This document shows positions 11,101 to 23,211 of a stretch of DNA of 64,000 nt, piece by piece; the first letter of the stretch is position 1, and every line of letters begins with the position of its first letter. The position numbers and the translations under genes are program-made. The DNA is from Heterodera schachtii. Lineage: Eukaryota > Nematoda > Chromadorea > Rhabditida > Heteroderidae. The notes beneath the pieces were generated by a model. The model saw only the letters and a list, made by a program, of their open reading frames with translations. It was not told the origin of the DNA and searched no databases. The stretch lies in NCBI GenBank assembly GCA_023374025.1, contig SIJG01000010.1, positions 1 through 64,000 on the forward strand, written 5' to 3'.

Positions 11101-11429
11101 TCTTTTCTCTTTCTCCCTCTAACTACTTTTTACTTTTTAATAATTCGGAAAAAACACTCATCAATACCTTATCTTCTTTATCGATATCCTGTTTTTTGCG
11201 CGTGTTTTGAGCTCATGTCCCCCGACATTTCATGAATTTAACGTTGCTGCCCTCCTCTTTCCCAACCCTTCCTCTTGTTTCTGATTTCAATCTTCTGTTT
11301 TGCGTGAAAGATTGACCGCCTGTGGATATTTCGCGGATTTTTCCAATCTTTCTTGTCTCCTCCTTTTTCCCCCACCCGTCTTTAATTAAATTAACTGATA
11401 ACCTAACTATTTTAATAAACATTCCACTC

Positions 11430-11935
11430 CCTCTTTGTCCTCTCCCTCCCCTGCGTGTGCATTTCGTCTCTTTCCCACCTTTTCCCATTCACAACCTCCA
11501 TTTCTTTATTTCCTCCCCTTCTCTCCCTCCTACTTTCTCTCTTTTTCCTCTTTTCCCCTTTTTTCTAACCTTTTTCCCCTTTTTTCTCTCGATTTTTCCC
11601 ATTTCTCTCCCTTTTCTCTCACTTTTTCCTCTTTTCCCTTTTTCTCTACTTTTTTCCTCCCTTTTCCCCTTTTCTTTCCCTATTTCCTCTTTTCCACTTT
11701 TATTTTTTCCTCTCTTTCCCTATTTTCCTCCTTTTCCCCTTTTTTTCTCTCCTTTTTCCTCCTTTTTTCTCTCCCTTTTCTCTCACTTTTTCCTCTTTTT
11801 CCTTTTTTTTCTCCCTTTCTCCTACCTTTTCCCCTTTTTCTCGCCCTATTTCCTCTTTTCCATTTTTATTTTTCCTCTCTTTTCCCTATTTTTTCCTCTT
11901 TTTCCCCTTTTCTCCTTTCTTTCCCTCCCCCGTGA
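11430..11935. repeat. Polypyrimidine (CT-rich) low-complexity tract
   Basis: About 500 bp almost purely of C and T on the plus strand. The Phe/Leu/Ser/Pro-only reading frames across it (11322-12050 and others) are composition artefacts and not genes. Just beyond, GTGAGTGCATT recurs at about 11931, 12002 and 12047. Confidence 0.75.
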
Positions 11936-12139
11936 GTGCATTTCCCTCCCCTCTTTTCTCTCCCTGTGGGTGCATTCCCCCTTTTTTTTCCTTTCTAACC
12001 CCCGTGAGTGCATTCCCTCACCCCTTTCACCCCCCACCCGCGCCATGTGAGTGCATTTTGCACCTATTTCTTCCCCCACCCCCGCCCCTTCACCGAATTT
12101 CATTGATTTAATTCCATCTTTGGATGGAATTACCGAAAC

Positions 12140-12660
12140 CATATTAAAACATTTATCCTTTTTTTGGATAACTGTGTCCTTGGCCGAATGGTAGTGGTTT
12201 GAATTTGATTCTAAGTTCGGGATCCCATGTTAACGGGTAATTATTTTAAATAAAAGAGTTGGTTTTTGATGAATTAATTATTTAAATTCTCTCATGGGTT
12301 TGGACCCCTGCCCCTGGGATTGGGTGATTTAAATCATACATAGCTGACATTTATCCTTTTTCGGATAACTGTACCGCTGCCCGAATGGTAGTGCTTTGGA
12401 TTCGACCTCTTGGGTTCGAATCCATCTGCCTGTGAGTGATTAATTGAATTAAATCATCTCATGGGCTTGGACCCCGGCCCCTGGGATTGGGTGATTTTAA
12501 ATCATACATAGCTGACATTTATCCTTTTTCCGTCAACACTATCCTTGGCCTATTGGTTGTGCTCTGGATTTGGCTCTTGGGTTCGGATCCCCTTGCTTAT
12601 GGCTGAATTAATTGAATTAAATCCTCTCATGGGTTTGGACCCCTGCCCCTGTGATCACTC
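12140..12660 (+). repeat. Three tandem tRNA-derived (SINE-like) units
   Basis: Units starting near 12145, 12350 and 12525 each contain TTTATCCTTTTT, then an A-box-like word (GCCGAATGGTAGTG or variant), a B-box-like word (GGGTTCGAATCC in the middle unit at about 12412), then CTCATGGGYTTGGACCCC and GGGTGATTT. The A-to-B box spacing is close to that of a tRNA promoter, but cloverleaf stems do not form convincingly. They are best read as tRNA-derived repeats in tandem. They sit at the left edge of the satellite array. Confidence 0.55.
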
Positions 12661-15055
12661 TGGGTGGTCTCGACACTTAAAACTCTGGGTAAAAAAAAAT
12701 GCGTGTTTTTTGGGCGGGGGGAGGAATTTGGACGCCCGTAAACGTGGTCTTATACTACTAATAGTGCCCAAGCCTAGTCCATTTGGGGTACTCAAACAAT
12801 TTAAGCGCTTCAAATTCCTTCTACAATCGATTTTATGCATCCCATTATAAGCGCTAAATTTATCAGAATGCCGAAAATCGGGCTCAGGGGGACTGCCCGA
12901 AAAAGCAAAAAAAAAAATTTATTTCGAAAAATATTTTATAAAAAACTGACAAGCTAATGTGATAAAATAGGTTAATTCTGGTCCTTTCAGTATCCCTGCA
13001 AAGTTTGGTGCGCTTCTGATCAGTTTCTGAAAAAAAAGTTAAGCCTAAACTTTTTCGTGTAATTAAAAAGGAATTAAAAATTTCTAAAATATTTATTCAT
13101 CGCCCTTTTTGATTGTAAAAGCATCAGGGAGCCTTATTTAACATGTAAATTAAATTTGGTGCGTTTTAGAGTAGTTTCTGAAAAAATATTTATGAATTAA
13201 TTTTGCAAAAAATTGGAAAAGTACGGAAAATTGGAATATCTAAAAATTTTAAAGAAACATTATGGGATAGTTAATTAATTATATAAATGAGAATTGTTCT
13301 CAGCTGTTACCCTGCAAAATCTGGGATTTTTCTGATCACTACTCGTAAAACTATGAGTGATTGAAATTTCACTAAAAAAGTTAAGCCTAAACTTTTTCGC
13401 ACATTTAAAAAGCAATTAAAAATTTTAAAAAATTTTATTCATCTCCCTTTTTGATAGAAAAAGTATCAGAGTGCCTTATATAACATGTATATAAAATTTG
13501 GTGCGTTTAAGAGCACTTTATGAAAAAATATTTATGAAATAAAAAATCGATTTTTTCAAGTGTCCATTTGGGGTACTCAAACAATTTTAGCGCTTCCAAT
13601 TCCTTCTACAATCGACTTTATACAACCCATTATAAGCGCTAAAATTATCAGAGTGCCGAAAATCCAGGTTCAGGGGGACTGCCCCGAAAAAAAAAAAAAA
13701 TTATTTTGAAGAAAAAAAATTAAAGGAACTGACTAGATAATATTTAAAATAGGTTATTTCTCTTCCTTTCAGTGTCCCTGCAAAGTTTGGTTCGTTTCTG
13801 ATCAGTTTCTGAAAAAAAAGTTAAGCCTAAACTTTTTCGTGTAATTAAAAAGGAATTAAAAATTTCTAAAATATTTATTCATCGCCCTTTTTGATTGTAA
13901 AAGCATCAGGGAGCCTTATTTAACATGTAAATTAAATTTGGTGCGTTTTAGAGCAGTTTCTGAAAAAATATTTATGAATTAATTTTGCAAAAAGTTGGAA
14001 AAGTACGGAAAATTGCAATATCTAAAAATTTTAACGAAACATTATGGGATAGTTAATTAATTATATAAATGAGAATTCTTCTCAGCTGTTACCCTGCAAA
14101 ATCTGGGATTTTCCTGATCACTACTCGTAAAATTATGAGTGATTGAATTTTCACAAAAAAAAGTTAAGCCTAAACTTTTTCGCACATTTAAAAAGCAATT
14201 AAAAATTTTTAAAAATTTTATTCATCTCCCTTTTTGATAGAAAAAGTATCAGAGTGCCTTATATAACATGTATATAAAATTTGGTGCGTTTAAGAGCACT
14301 TTATGAAAAAATATTTATGAAATAAAAAATCGATTTTTTCAAGTGTCCATTTGGGGTACTCAAACAATTTTAGCGCTTCCAATTCCTTCTACAATCGACT
14401 TTATACAACCCATTATAAGCGCTAAAATTATCAGAGTGCCGAAAATCCAGGTTCAGGGGGACTGCCCCGAAAAAAAAAATTATTTTGAAGAAAAAAAAAT
14501 TAAAGGAACTGACTAGATAATATTTAAAATAGGTTATTTCTCTTCCTTTCAGTGTCCCTGCAAAGTTTGGTTCGTTTCTGATCAGTTTCTGAAAAAAAAG
14601 TTAAGCCTAAACTTTTTCGCATATTTAAAAAGCAATTAAAAAATTTTTAAAATTTTATTCATATCCCTTTTTGGTATAAAAGCATCAAAGTGCCTTAGTT
14701 AAACTGTAACCAAAGTTTGGTGCGTTTCAGATCACTTTCTAAAAAAATATTTATGAATTAATTTTGCAAAAAAATAGAAAAAGTACAGAAAATCAGAAAA
14801 TCTAAAAAATTTTTAACAAGGCCTAGTAAACTGGGGAAAAAGTATAAATTAGGTATTGTTCTCAGCTGTTACCCTGCAAAATCTGGGATTTTTCTGGTCA
14901 CTTCTCGTAAAACTATGAGTGATTGAAATTTCAATAAAAAGTTAAGCCTAAACTTTTTGGCATATTTAAAAAGCAATTAAAAATTTTTAAAAATTTTATT
15001 CACCTCCCTTTTTGATAGAAAAAGCATCAAAGTGCCTTATTTAACATGTAAATTA
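12661..15055. repeat. Mosaic satellite array, left part
   Basis: Begins near the word GTGCCCAAGCCTAGTCC (12764), which is also found inside the right part. It contains the 'TTTGGGGTACTCAAACAA - AGCGCTTC - CAGGGGGACTGCCC' module and the 'AAGTTAAGCCTAAACTTTTT - GGTGCGTTT - ATTTATGAATTAATTTTGC' module. A higher-order unit of about 780 bp is repeated (module starts near 12778, 13561 and 14342). Ends exactly where the Helitron is inserted. Confidence 0.85.
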
Positions 15056-15110
15056 ACCAGGGCCCTGCGGGCCCTGTGAAAGCGCCGGGGCCGCTTTCAA
15101 CACCGGGGCC
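15056..15110 (-). repeat. Helitron 3' terminus with hairpins
   Basis: On the minus strand the last bases are CTGGT, preceded by a GGGCCC-containing palindrome and then by a 7-bp stem hairpin GAAAGCG...CGCTTTC (15078-15098). Helitrons usually carry a short GC-rich hairpin just upstream of CTRRT; here there are two candidate structures and the 7-bp stem lies about 17 bases from CTGGT. Confidence 0.65.
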
Positions 15111-15234
15111 AGCGGGGTCAATATATTTGATAACCGATACAGTAGGAATTCATTACTATTTGTTACAGTATGAATGCCTGGTATATGTATAAAGAATACC
15201 TAAATTTGAATTAGCATCGTATATAATATTGAAC

Positions 15235-15465
15235 TCAAGATTTGCACTTGGAATTTACATTCATGAAGCACCAAACTTTCTCTACACTTTTCTCTACAAC
15301 TTTCAATGCAATTTTCATACAACTTTGCAACATTCTAATCAACTTTCGTACATTTTTGTATACAATTTTCAGTACAACTTCTTAGACAATTTATATACAA
15401 CTTTGCTTCAGCTTTACAACAACTTATGCAACTTTCACACAACTTTGTATACAAATTCAATAGAA
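15235..15465. repeat. Helitron subterminal micro-repeats (CAACTTT)
   Basis: The word CAACTTT or a close variant recurs every 10-25 bp over about 200 bp. The same word occurs in inverted orientation (AAAGTTG) in the opposite subterminal region at 24.38-25.53 kb. The open frame at 15229-15522 is a by-product. Confidence 0.6.
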
Positions 15466-15681
15466 ACTTGTCAAAAAAAATTAGTTATTGAAATATTATT
15501 TAAGGCTAAAATTAGGTCATGAATTCCGATAACACATTATGATGTGTATGGTATGAATATTCTGAATCATCGCCAACAACTACTAACAATACACTTTTAT
15601 AACAACAAAAAAATAGTTCATTCACCAAAATAAAATGCAAAATCAATAATAATGTGTTTAATTAAAGAATTCCTCAGAATG

Positions 15682-18600
15682 CGTCCCCACTTCAACAAAC
15701 TAAGATTTGAAAACGGCATTAAGTTTCAATCTCAAGAACATCCAAAGAAGCTTCGTTCATAACAACAATGTCGATGTGTGACTGGGCCAAAGTATCCAAA
15801 TGGTTTTTCGGTTGAATAAGCGACCCCTCCTTTAGAGGGTGAAAAGCTTTGTAATTTGTTAAAAAAGTAGAGTAGTTAACCTTATTCAAGCTTTTCCGGA
15901 TTGCATTCATTTTTTTGGCAAGTTGCTGTAATTGGCAAAAACGATGGTTGTGAAACTCATTTTTCGACCCCTCCAATTGTTCAAGCGACGGAAGAGCTTC
16001 CATCCAAATATCAACGCGCTTCTGTTGATAGCGTGCAGTTTCGGCCCTAACCTGCTGAGTGCAGGAAGATTCGATTTTTGTCAAAAAATCGCTCTGCTTT
16101 TGAATTTCTTGTGCCAATTCGGAAATTTCGTCAAGCGCCCCCGCACAAACAATTGCTAAAAATATATTAATTAAAAAAATTTAAAAGAAAAAGACCTTCT
16201 TTTGTACACTTGGCTTTTAGAAGCACAAGTTTGTTTTTCAGATCCGCTAGTCGAAGCTTTTCTGGTAAAAGCTTAGCGTAAACTTTTTTCTTAGCAGCTT
16301 CGTGTACAAAAAGTTCCTCCTTTATAAGCGCCCCCGCCTGCTCAACAATAGCCAATTTTTGCGTAGCGATGTTTTCTTCATTGTGATCGATTTCACTTTT
16401 GAAATTAACTTTTGCCAACAAAAAAGATTTCTTTATTTCTTCAAGATGTTCAGCTTCACTTTTTTGGAGATCATCCCCACTTGTAACTTCTCTTGACAAA
16501 AGGTTTTCATCACCGGTTTCGAGCAACAAAACGTCCCCACTTCCACGTCTCGATTCATTGGCAAAATCGTCAACACAGTCTCCATCTTTTGAAGCGCTTT
16601 CGGAATGCGAATCAACATCCATAACGTTTAATATAAAAAGCAAATATTTAAAAAGCAAAATAATCGTAAAAAATAAAGGGTAAGGTAAAATTTGTAAATA
16701 AAAAGAGAAAAAGTCATACACATTCAATAAAATAATTTGTATAACAGCAAATCTGTATCAAAAATTTAAATTGGTATGATCCCACAGCAAGAAGGTCAAT
16801 CAAAAAATTCTTCTTCTGAGTCATCAACGTTCTGAGCTGCGCTCGTCCCCACGTTAAGTACATTAATTCCAAGACGAAGTTGGGTAACCGGAGTTGTTAC
16901 GACCTTGTTTGGTTCTTAGGTTTATATTTATTCCACTATATTTGTTACCTGCTGGTGGGTCGTCCCCACGGTATCATCCAACAACTCATGGTACACAACA
17001 TTATTTATGAATGTTTCGTCCCCACTCTGGCAATAAGGCGCAAAAACTTTAATTCCATCCATTTTTGTGACGCGGGACATTGCGACGTAGACTTGGCCAT
17101 GGGAGAAGCACTGTTTACCGTTTAAGACGAGTGCCATTCGCTGGAGTGTTTGCCCCTGTGCCTTTAAAAAAAATTATCTTTAAACTATCACAATGTATTT
17201 ACCACCTTATTTATCGTCATGGCAAAACAGAGCCGGACGGGAAACTGCAAACGACGAAAGCGCAGCCCCCTATGGTGTCGACCCCTCCCATATTCGAATT
17301 GAATCCGTGGCAAAACAATAACATGGCCAGCATCCGCGCGAGGTCCAGTGAGTATCCGGCAGAAGAGACAATCTTCTGCCATGCGCATCACTTGGAGTCG
17401 AGTTCCATTGCACAGGCCTTGGGTCACGTCCAAATTTCGGACCAACATTACGGGCGTCCCCACCTATAAAAATGTATTTGTAAAACATAAACACACTTAG
17501 GCAGTCTAATAGACCTTCAAAACCATTTTATGCGGTGGCATCCCGGAAGGCATCTCATTATGAACTGCTTCAATATTGAAGTCAGTTCGGAAGTTGTGGA
17601 GCTCTTCGTTGGGTTCCAGTGGTTCGTCAATCGATGGAAAGCCTTTGGCGTCCCCACTCATTCTGCCTAGCGCAATTTCGTTTATATACTGGACGTCGTT
17701 GTTGGTTGGACAAAGGACGGCGTTGTTGGCAATGGCATCGGCATTAGCCAAAGGATCTGTGAAAAGACCCTCAGGGAAGCAGAACTGAATTGCTTCTTCC
17801 AGGTTAGGCAAAAGTAGCGGCGGAGGAATGAGGAGTTGATTCGTCCCCACTTTGCTTTGTCCACAGCCAATTTCGTTCAGCCACTCTCGCAATGAGTGTT
17901 CCCCAGGGGCTGTCCGCATGTTGATGGTTAAGCTATTTTATAAATTTGTAAATACAATTATTTTGTAGCCAAAAAATAAAATTACCTTAACTTTTTGAAA
18001 CCCTCAAAAAGCTTGTCCATCTTTATGCTTTCTGCGACTTGGTCTTCCCTTGTGCCGTGTTCAACAACAGGTGCTAATTGACGCCAGTCACCACTCAGCA
18101 CGATGACCTTTCCTCCAAATGGTGCCGCCCCCGCACATACATCGCGCAACAGACGGTCAATGTAACGCAGAACTTTGTTACTAAGCATACTAATTTCCTG
18201 TAAAGGAAATTTTAAAAATGCAGTAAAAATTAAAAACATCGATGATGATGAGATCCGCCTCCCGTAGCTGTTGTGCTTTAGCTGACTCAAAGTTGAGCAA
18301 CGGTGCGGTCTCGTCACTGACATCATTTGGGACAAAAAAATGGCGGTGGGCAGTGCCTCCTCCGATTAGCAGCAATGCTGCAATTCCCGTACTTGCTGCG
18401 GCAACAACGGCCGACCTTCTAAGAGAAGCCTAAAAAATGTTGTATTTTAAAAAAATACAAAAGCTCAGGACCTGGTCACGTCCCCACGAGTTATCGCCAT
18501 CATCGGTTAGCATTGGTTTGCCAGCAAGACACCATTTGATCAGGGTGTTGTAAAAAAATGTTTTACCTTTAACTTATAATTTGATGCAAAAGAGAGAAAG

Positions 18601-21600
18601 TAAACTGACCGCATCCGCCCGCTCCTTCAAGAAAGAAAAGTCTTTGTCCACCTTCGTTCATTATCGCACAAGAAATTATTTCAAAAGCAGCACCTTGGTC
18701 TGCATTAAGATTTCCAACAGCCTCCAGTGCGATTTGTTGTGGGGTTTTTCTGCGTCTATTTCCGTCCCCACCATAAAATTCTTCCAGTAAATTGTCCCCC
18801 TCCAATGCCATCGCCTGGTGCTGGAAGTCATAATCTGCAGGTAAGCCGGCAAGACCAACATCGCTGAGAAAAAAAAAACCAAAATAGACTATGACGTTAT
18901 TTTTACCAACTGCTGGTGCCCATACAATTAAGAAAATACTCAATATTCTTCATGACTTCCGCGGCACGTAAAGCTTGAGATTTCGGCCTTGCTCCAGGAT
19001 ACGCCCCCGCGGCAGGTGGATTCATTTCATCTAAAAACTGGTCGAATAGTTTTTGAGGCTCTGATGGATGAGCATGAGCGATGAGCATGGCAAAGAAATG
19101 CTGAAGTCGCTTCAGATTGGACATTTCAGCACAAGCTTCTCGCATGGAACGCACGAAGAGCTCATCACAGACTTGTAAACCAAGATGTTGTGCCGCCCCC
19201 GCAAACGTTGGGAAGATAATTCCATCAACAGTTCGCAAGTCTTCAAAGCTTTTGGGCCCAGGCCGGTGGAGAAGGAGCATTCTAGTTAAGTGATAAAGAA
19301 AAAATGGCAAGGATTTTACCTCATCGAAAAAAGCTCATGCTTCCTTGGCGAAACAGTGTAAACTCGAACAAACATTCTTGCTTTGTCTGGGTCTTCTGTC
19401 AGTGGACGCCCCCGCTTTTTCCACGAGCGTGACTTATAAGCCCACCTTCAATATAATTATTAAAATATGTAATTTTACTAATACTAACGAATAGAAATAA
19501 GGCACGCGGTCGTAAGTTAGGAGCGCAGCAACAGGGTCCGTGCGGCACAGCAAAAAAAAGCTGGTCAGACGTGTGCCCGCATTGATTTTCCATCGGCCCT
19601 CCTCTTCGTGACCTTCTTCAACAACAATGGTCTGGCCTCCTTCATCGTGTACACTCAGAGTGTAAATTTGATGTGACGTCCCCACAATTTTGTATGAGTG
19701 CAAGCGCAGATAGGCTTCCATAGCGGTCATATAGCGCACCTTGAAAGTGGCCGCTATCTCATCATAGTCGAAGACCTGTTCAGCGACGTCCCCACTTCTT
19801 TTTGGAACACCCCTACGTGGCTGAGCAACCTGCACATAAGCCTTTTCAAAACCTAAACTAATTATTAAAAGAGAAATAAGGTAGGGCAGACCTTTGAGAA
19901 GGTATTTGAAAATATATTTGCAAGCCTTCTGGCCAAAAACATATTCGATGTTGACATGACATCCATATTTTAGCAATAAATACGGATTGTATGGGATTAC
20001 GCGACTATCATCGAGAAGCAATGTGCCACGGCCCCCCTTGCGTTTTTTAAAGTGCGTTTGGCCACATTCATCCTTAATAAAATTGAATAAACCCAAAAAA
20101 AAAAGATTTATACGTTGAGTCTTGCCGGTAGCCTTCCATGGCATGGGATTCGCTGGTATCGCACTTCAGCCCAGTCTCTCTCAGGATCAGCAGCTGGGGT
20201 GTGGTCTTCGTCCAATTGTTGGTTTTCGTCCCCACGGCGTGGCGTAATTCCAAGTTCATCTTCTCCTGGCGCCAAGCGAACGTAGTTAGTGTAGCGCACT
20301 TCTGAAAAATATACAAATGCAAAATATCGCGAAGAACGAACCCGAAAGTTCGGTGCGGTCCGAATAGGGCTTTGGGAAATGTTTACGGCAGCGCGACCCC
20401 TCGAGACATGCAGCGTTGCAGTCATGTAGCATCATTGTTGTGGCATAATGCCAAAGTCGTCTCTGCTGGTTGGCTTCAGGCGAATGGTCATTCTTTTGCG
20501 GCAGCTTTGGAATGCGTGCACTAACGTATTCGTCTACTTGCTCAGGCGTGGTAATGCGGCCCCCCTTTTCAAGAATTAGTAAAAGATGGATGTGAGGCAT
20601 TCCTGTATTAAAATAATATTTTAAATTTTTCCAATAAAAACAAACCGCGCTTTTGGTGTTCAACGCTGTAACACCACCCAGCGACGGGTCCTAACACACA
20701 CCGTTCCGTTACGTCCTTAATAAACTCGGCAGCCTTATCCATAAAGATCCGGCAGACAATATCAGGACGGTGGACATAATTCTGACGCCCCCGCAATGCC
20801 TCGGTGATTTCGGGCCATTTTGGGTTACCCGTAAACGTGACAAACCTAACGAAAGGGTTATTCTGTGATATTTAAGTTGAACATACCATGTTGGAGCCCC
20901 CAAGTGCCGCACCATTGTCATCAAATCGGCGTATTTTCCTTGGTAATATTGTCGCGACCCCGCAAAAGTTTGTGGCATCAAGAAAATACAACCAAGCTTG
21001 GCATCACGTCCACACTTCTGAAGCCCCTTCTCCATTGCAGCGATGTATTCACGTGCGAGAATTTTGCGGTAATTTTTCTTTCGCTGGATATCCTTCAAAT
21101 GTTCAAGATCGTTGCGTTCAATGCGGTTGAGCACTGTGATTGTGAAGTACTCTGCGAGCCGACGTGCAAACCATAACCAATGGAAGGAATTCTTATCGTC
21201 CCCACGTATGGCCATTCGGTATTTATAAAACTGTCGTTCAGAAATATTCGTCCTTCTCTGCACGCCAGTTGTAAGTTCGTTTTCAAATATTGGGTCTTCA
21301 TGATAAATGCCATGATTTGCTTGTGCCGACGTCCCCACTTCGGGCTCACTGTTTCTACCTTGGCCCGAAATGTGATCGTCATCCAATTCGCATTCAGGCT
21401 CAGGCATTAATTCTGGTTCAGCATTATCAAGCGTCCCCACTTCTCGACTAACACTTTCATCATCAATAGGGACGGCCCTCAATAACAATTCATTATCTTG
21501 AATGGCCAGGTGTTCATGTGACTGCCGCGAATTCTGAAAATTTAGCCGAATTATTGATGATGTTGTTTTTAGACCTACCACGCATCCCCGCTTTTTCATG

Positions 21601-23211
21601 AACCATCTCCAGCCTAGCGTGCCACGCGGGTGGAGAAGTGGGAAACAGCAAGGCTCAATCTGCGGCATGCCGTTTTTTAACTCTCGCATTTTTCCCGCCT
21701 TGTCCGCGACCCAAAAGCCTTTAAAAATATTTTAATTTAATTTTAACGAAATATAATTATTTACCACTAATTTGTGGTGGAAGGCCATCCTCCTGAACCC
21801 ATATAACGGCCACTTGTTTTGCAGAAGGGGCGTCAGCACGTTCAATTACCGTAATGTCCCCACGGTTCTTAAGCTCATCCGACTTAAGCTCTCGATCAGT
21901 AAGGAGAACAATCTAAAATAAATTATCTTTTAAATTAACTTGTATACTTTAAGCCAAATAATTACTTGAAAGCGTGGCACATCTCCAGTTGCAGCCGTTG
22001 CGGCTTGTACTTTCGTCCCCACAGTCTGGAAGGTCCTTCCGAAAGGGTTTTCGCGCATCAGATGTTCGAGTTTTCGGAGTATTTCCGTTTTGAAATGCGC
22101 TGCCATGGCGGTGTCAAAATTCTCCTCCCTGATGCCCAAAGCTGCCTCAGGGGTCAAAGTGTAAACCTGCGCAAAAGTAGGTCGTCGGCCCCCCGGTGCG
22201 ATCAAATCGCTGAACATGAATGAAAACTCCCCTAAAAAATAATTATAAACAGGTTTGGTTTGTCCTAAGACCATTGTATTTGCAAGTGTCCATTCGGCCC
22301 CCCATCTGCTCAGCAGGTGCCTTTTCGCCGTGAGTAGATGCAAAGGCAAATGTGTTGTTAAAAGGCATTGTGTTGTTCAAAAACGCCTCCCGCAAACGGT
22401 CATCTTTTGCGTCAATTAACCCCTCAATAAATTCAATAGGCGGTTGTTGAAGTTCATCTAGTTCGGCCAGCATTTGGTCAGTATGAACGTCACCATTGGC
22501 ACAACATGGAGTCTGTCGGCCCCCCTTTATTTTCTCATGCTCCCCGCAAAGAAGACGCGCCCCACAGTACTGACAAAAAAAGTCACCAAACTGTCCGCTG
22601 TCATAGTAGTCAACCTAAAATTAAAGAAATATTTTAAAAAATTTTTATAAAGCCTAATAAATTTGGACCCGATGGCCAGCGGATCGGGCGGCACATTTCA
22701 TAACAGTAGTTTGGTGACATCGAGTAGATGAGCGTCCCCACTTATCCTTATAATTGTTCCTTTTAAAAGGTACCGAAGGCCAAATTGCATGTTTGAATTG
22801 GTTCAAGTATGTGATCGAGGCAAGGTATGCGGATGCATTTTGCTGACATTGAGCGTAAGCGGTACAAGTGCAATCGTCCCCACATCGTACATCAGTCAGA
22901 GTAACTGAACGTCTTCGACTCCGCGAAGCAGTTTTTGGTGGCCAAGAACGCTGATTATAGTCAGCAAGGTTTTTGCGCATCCGTTCTTCAACCATTTTGA
23001 TGCGTCGTTCGTTTAACTCAAATTGTTGTATTACCATTAAAAAATAGGTCGCTCGCTATTAATACTTTAATGAGTCTCAGATTTGTCCGACGTGGGTTGT
23101 CGTCCCCACTTGAAATACTGTTAGCACGAAATGCGCGTCTGAGCATAGGCGTTGTAGCAACTTCCGCCACTTGTTGCACTTCAGTCTCCACAGAAGTACT
23201 CGGCCCCCCTT
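15682..23211 (-). other. Dispersed exonic G-run motif set
   Basis: On the coding strand, four related words recur about every 190 bp: GTGGGGAC(G), GCGGGGGC, AGGGGGGCCG and GAGGGGTCG. Exact GTGGGGACG lies (plus coordinates of CGTCCCCAC starts) at 15682, 16532, 16844, 16961, 17017, 17455, 17649, 17842, 18479, 18763, 19677, 19787, 20227, 21197, 21330, 21432, 22014, 22733, 22875 and 23101. The other words lie near 15821, 15965, 16135, 16328, 18124, 19001, 19192, 19406, 20029, 20393, 20557, 20785, 20954, 21581, 22186, 22295, 22517 and 23201. All but 15682 (just past the second gene's stop) are inside exons; none is in an intron. They encode VGT, GD or WGR depending on frame. Confidence 0.85.
15719..16622 (-). 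CDS. Helitron-encoded coiled-coil protein, two exons
   Basis: Exon 1 16622-16196, a 40-bp intron (16195-16156, GT...TTTTAG, phase 1) and exon 2 16155-15719 give about 287 aa ending TAA. An in-frame upstream ATG at 16727 would add a hydrophobic leader; I prefer 16622 (MDVDSHSES), where the acidic N-terminus starts. The N-terminus is acidic and Ser-rich; the rest is long charged helices (heptad-like LxxL/KxxL patterns, AEHLEEIKKSFLLAK and LDEISELAQEIQKQ), so a coiled coil is likely. No known domain recognised. It lies 174 bp downstream of the Rep-helicase stop on the same strand and carries the same exonic G-run motifs (VTSGDD, GSGD, AGAL, EGS), so it belongs to the element. Role unknown; an accessory DNA-binding or scaffold protein is possible. 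Confidence 0.7.

Noticed and set aside
11322..12050. 242-aa and 166-aa plus-strand frames
   Set aside because: Polypyrimidine composition artefact (Phe, Leu, Ser, Pro only).
18590..18640. Helicase inactivated by loss of the P-loop lysine
   Set aside because: The lysine is restored when the 43-bp intron at 18609-18567 is removed, with correct phase.
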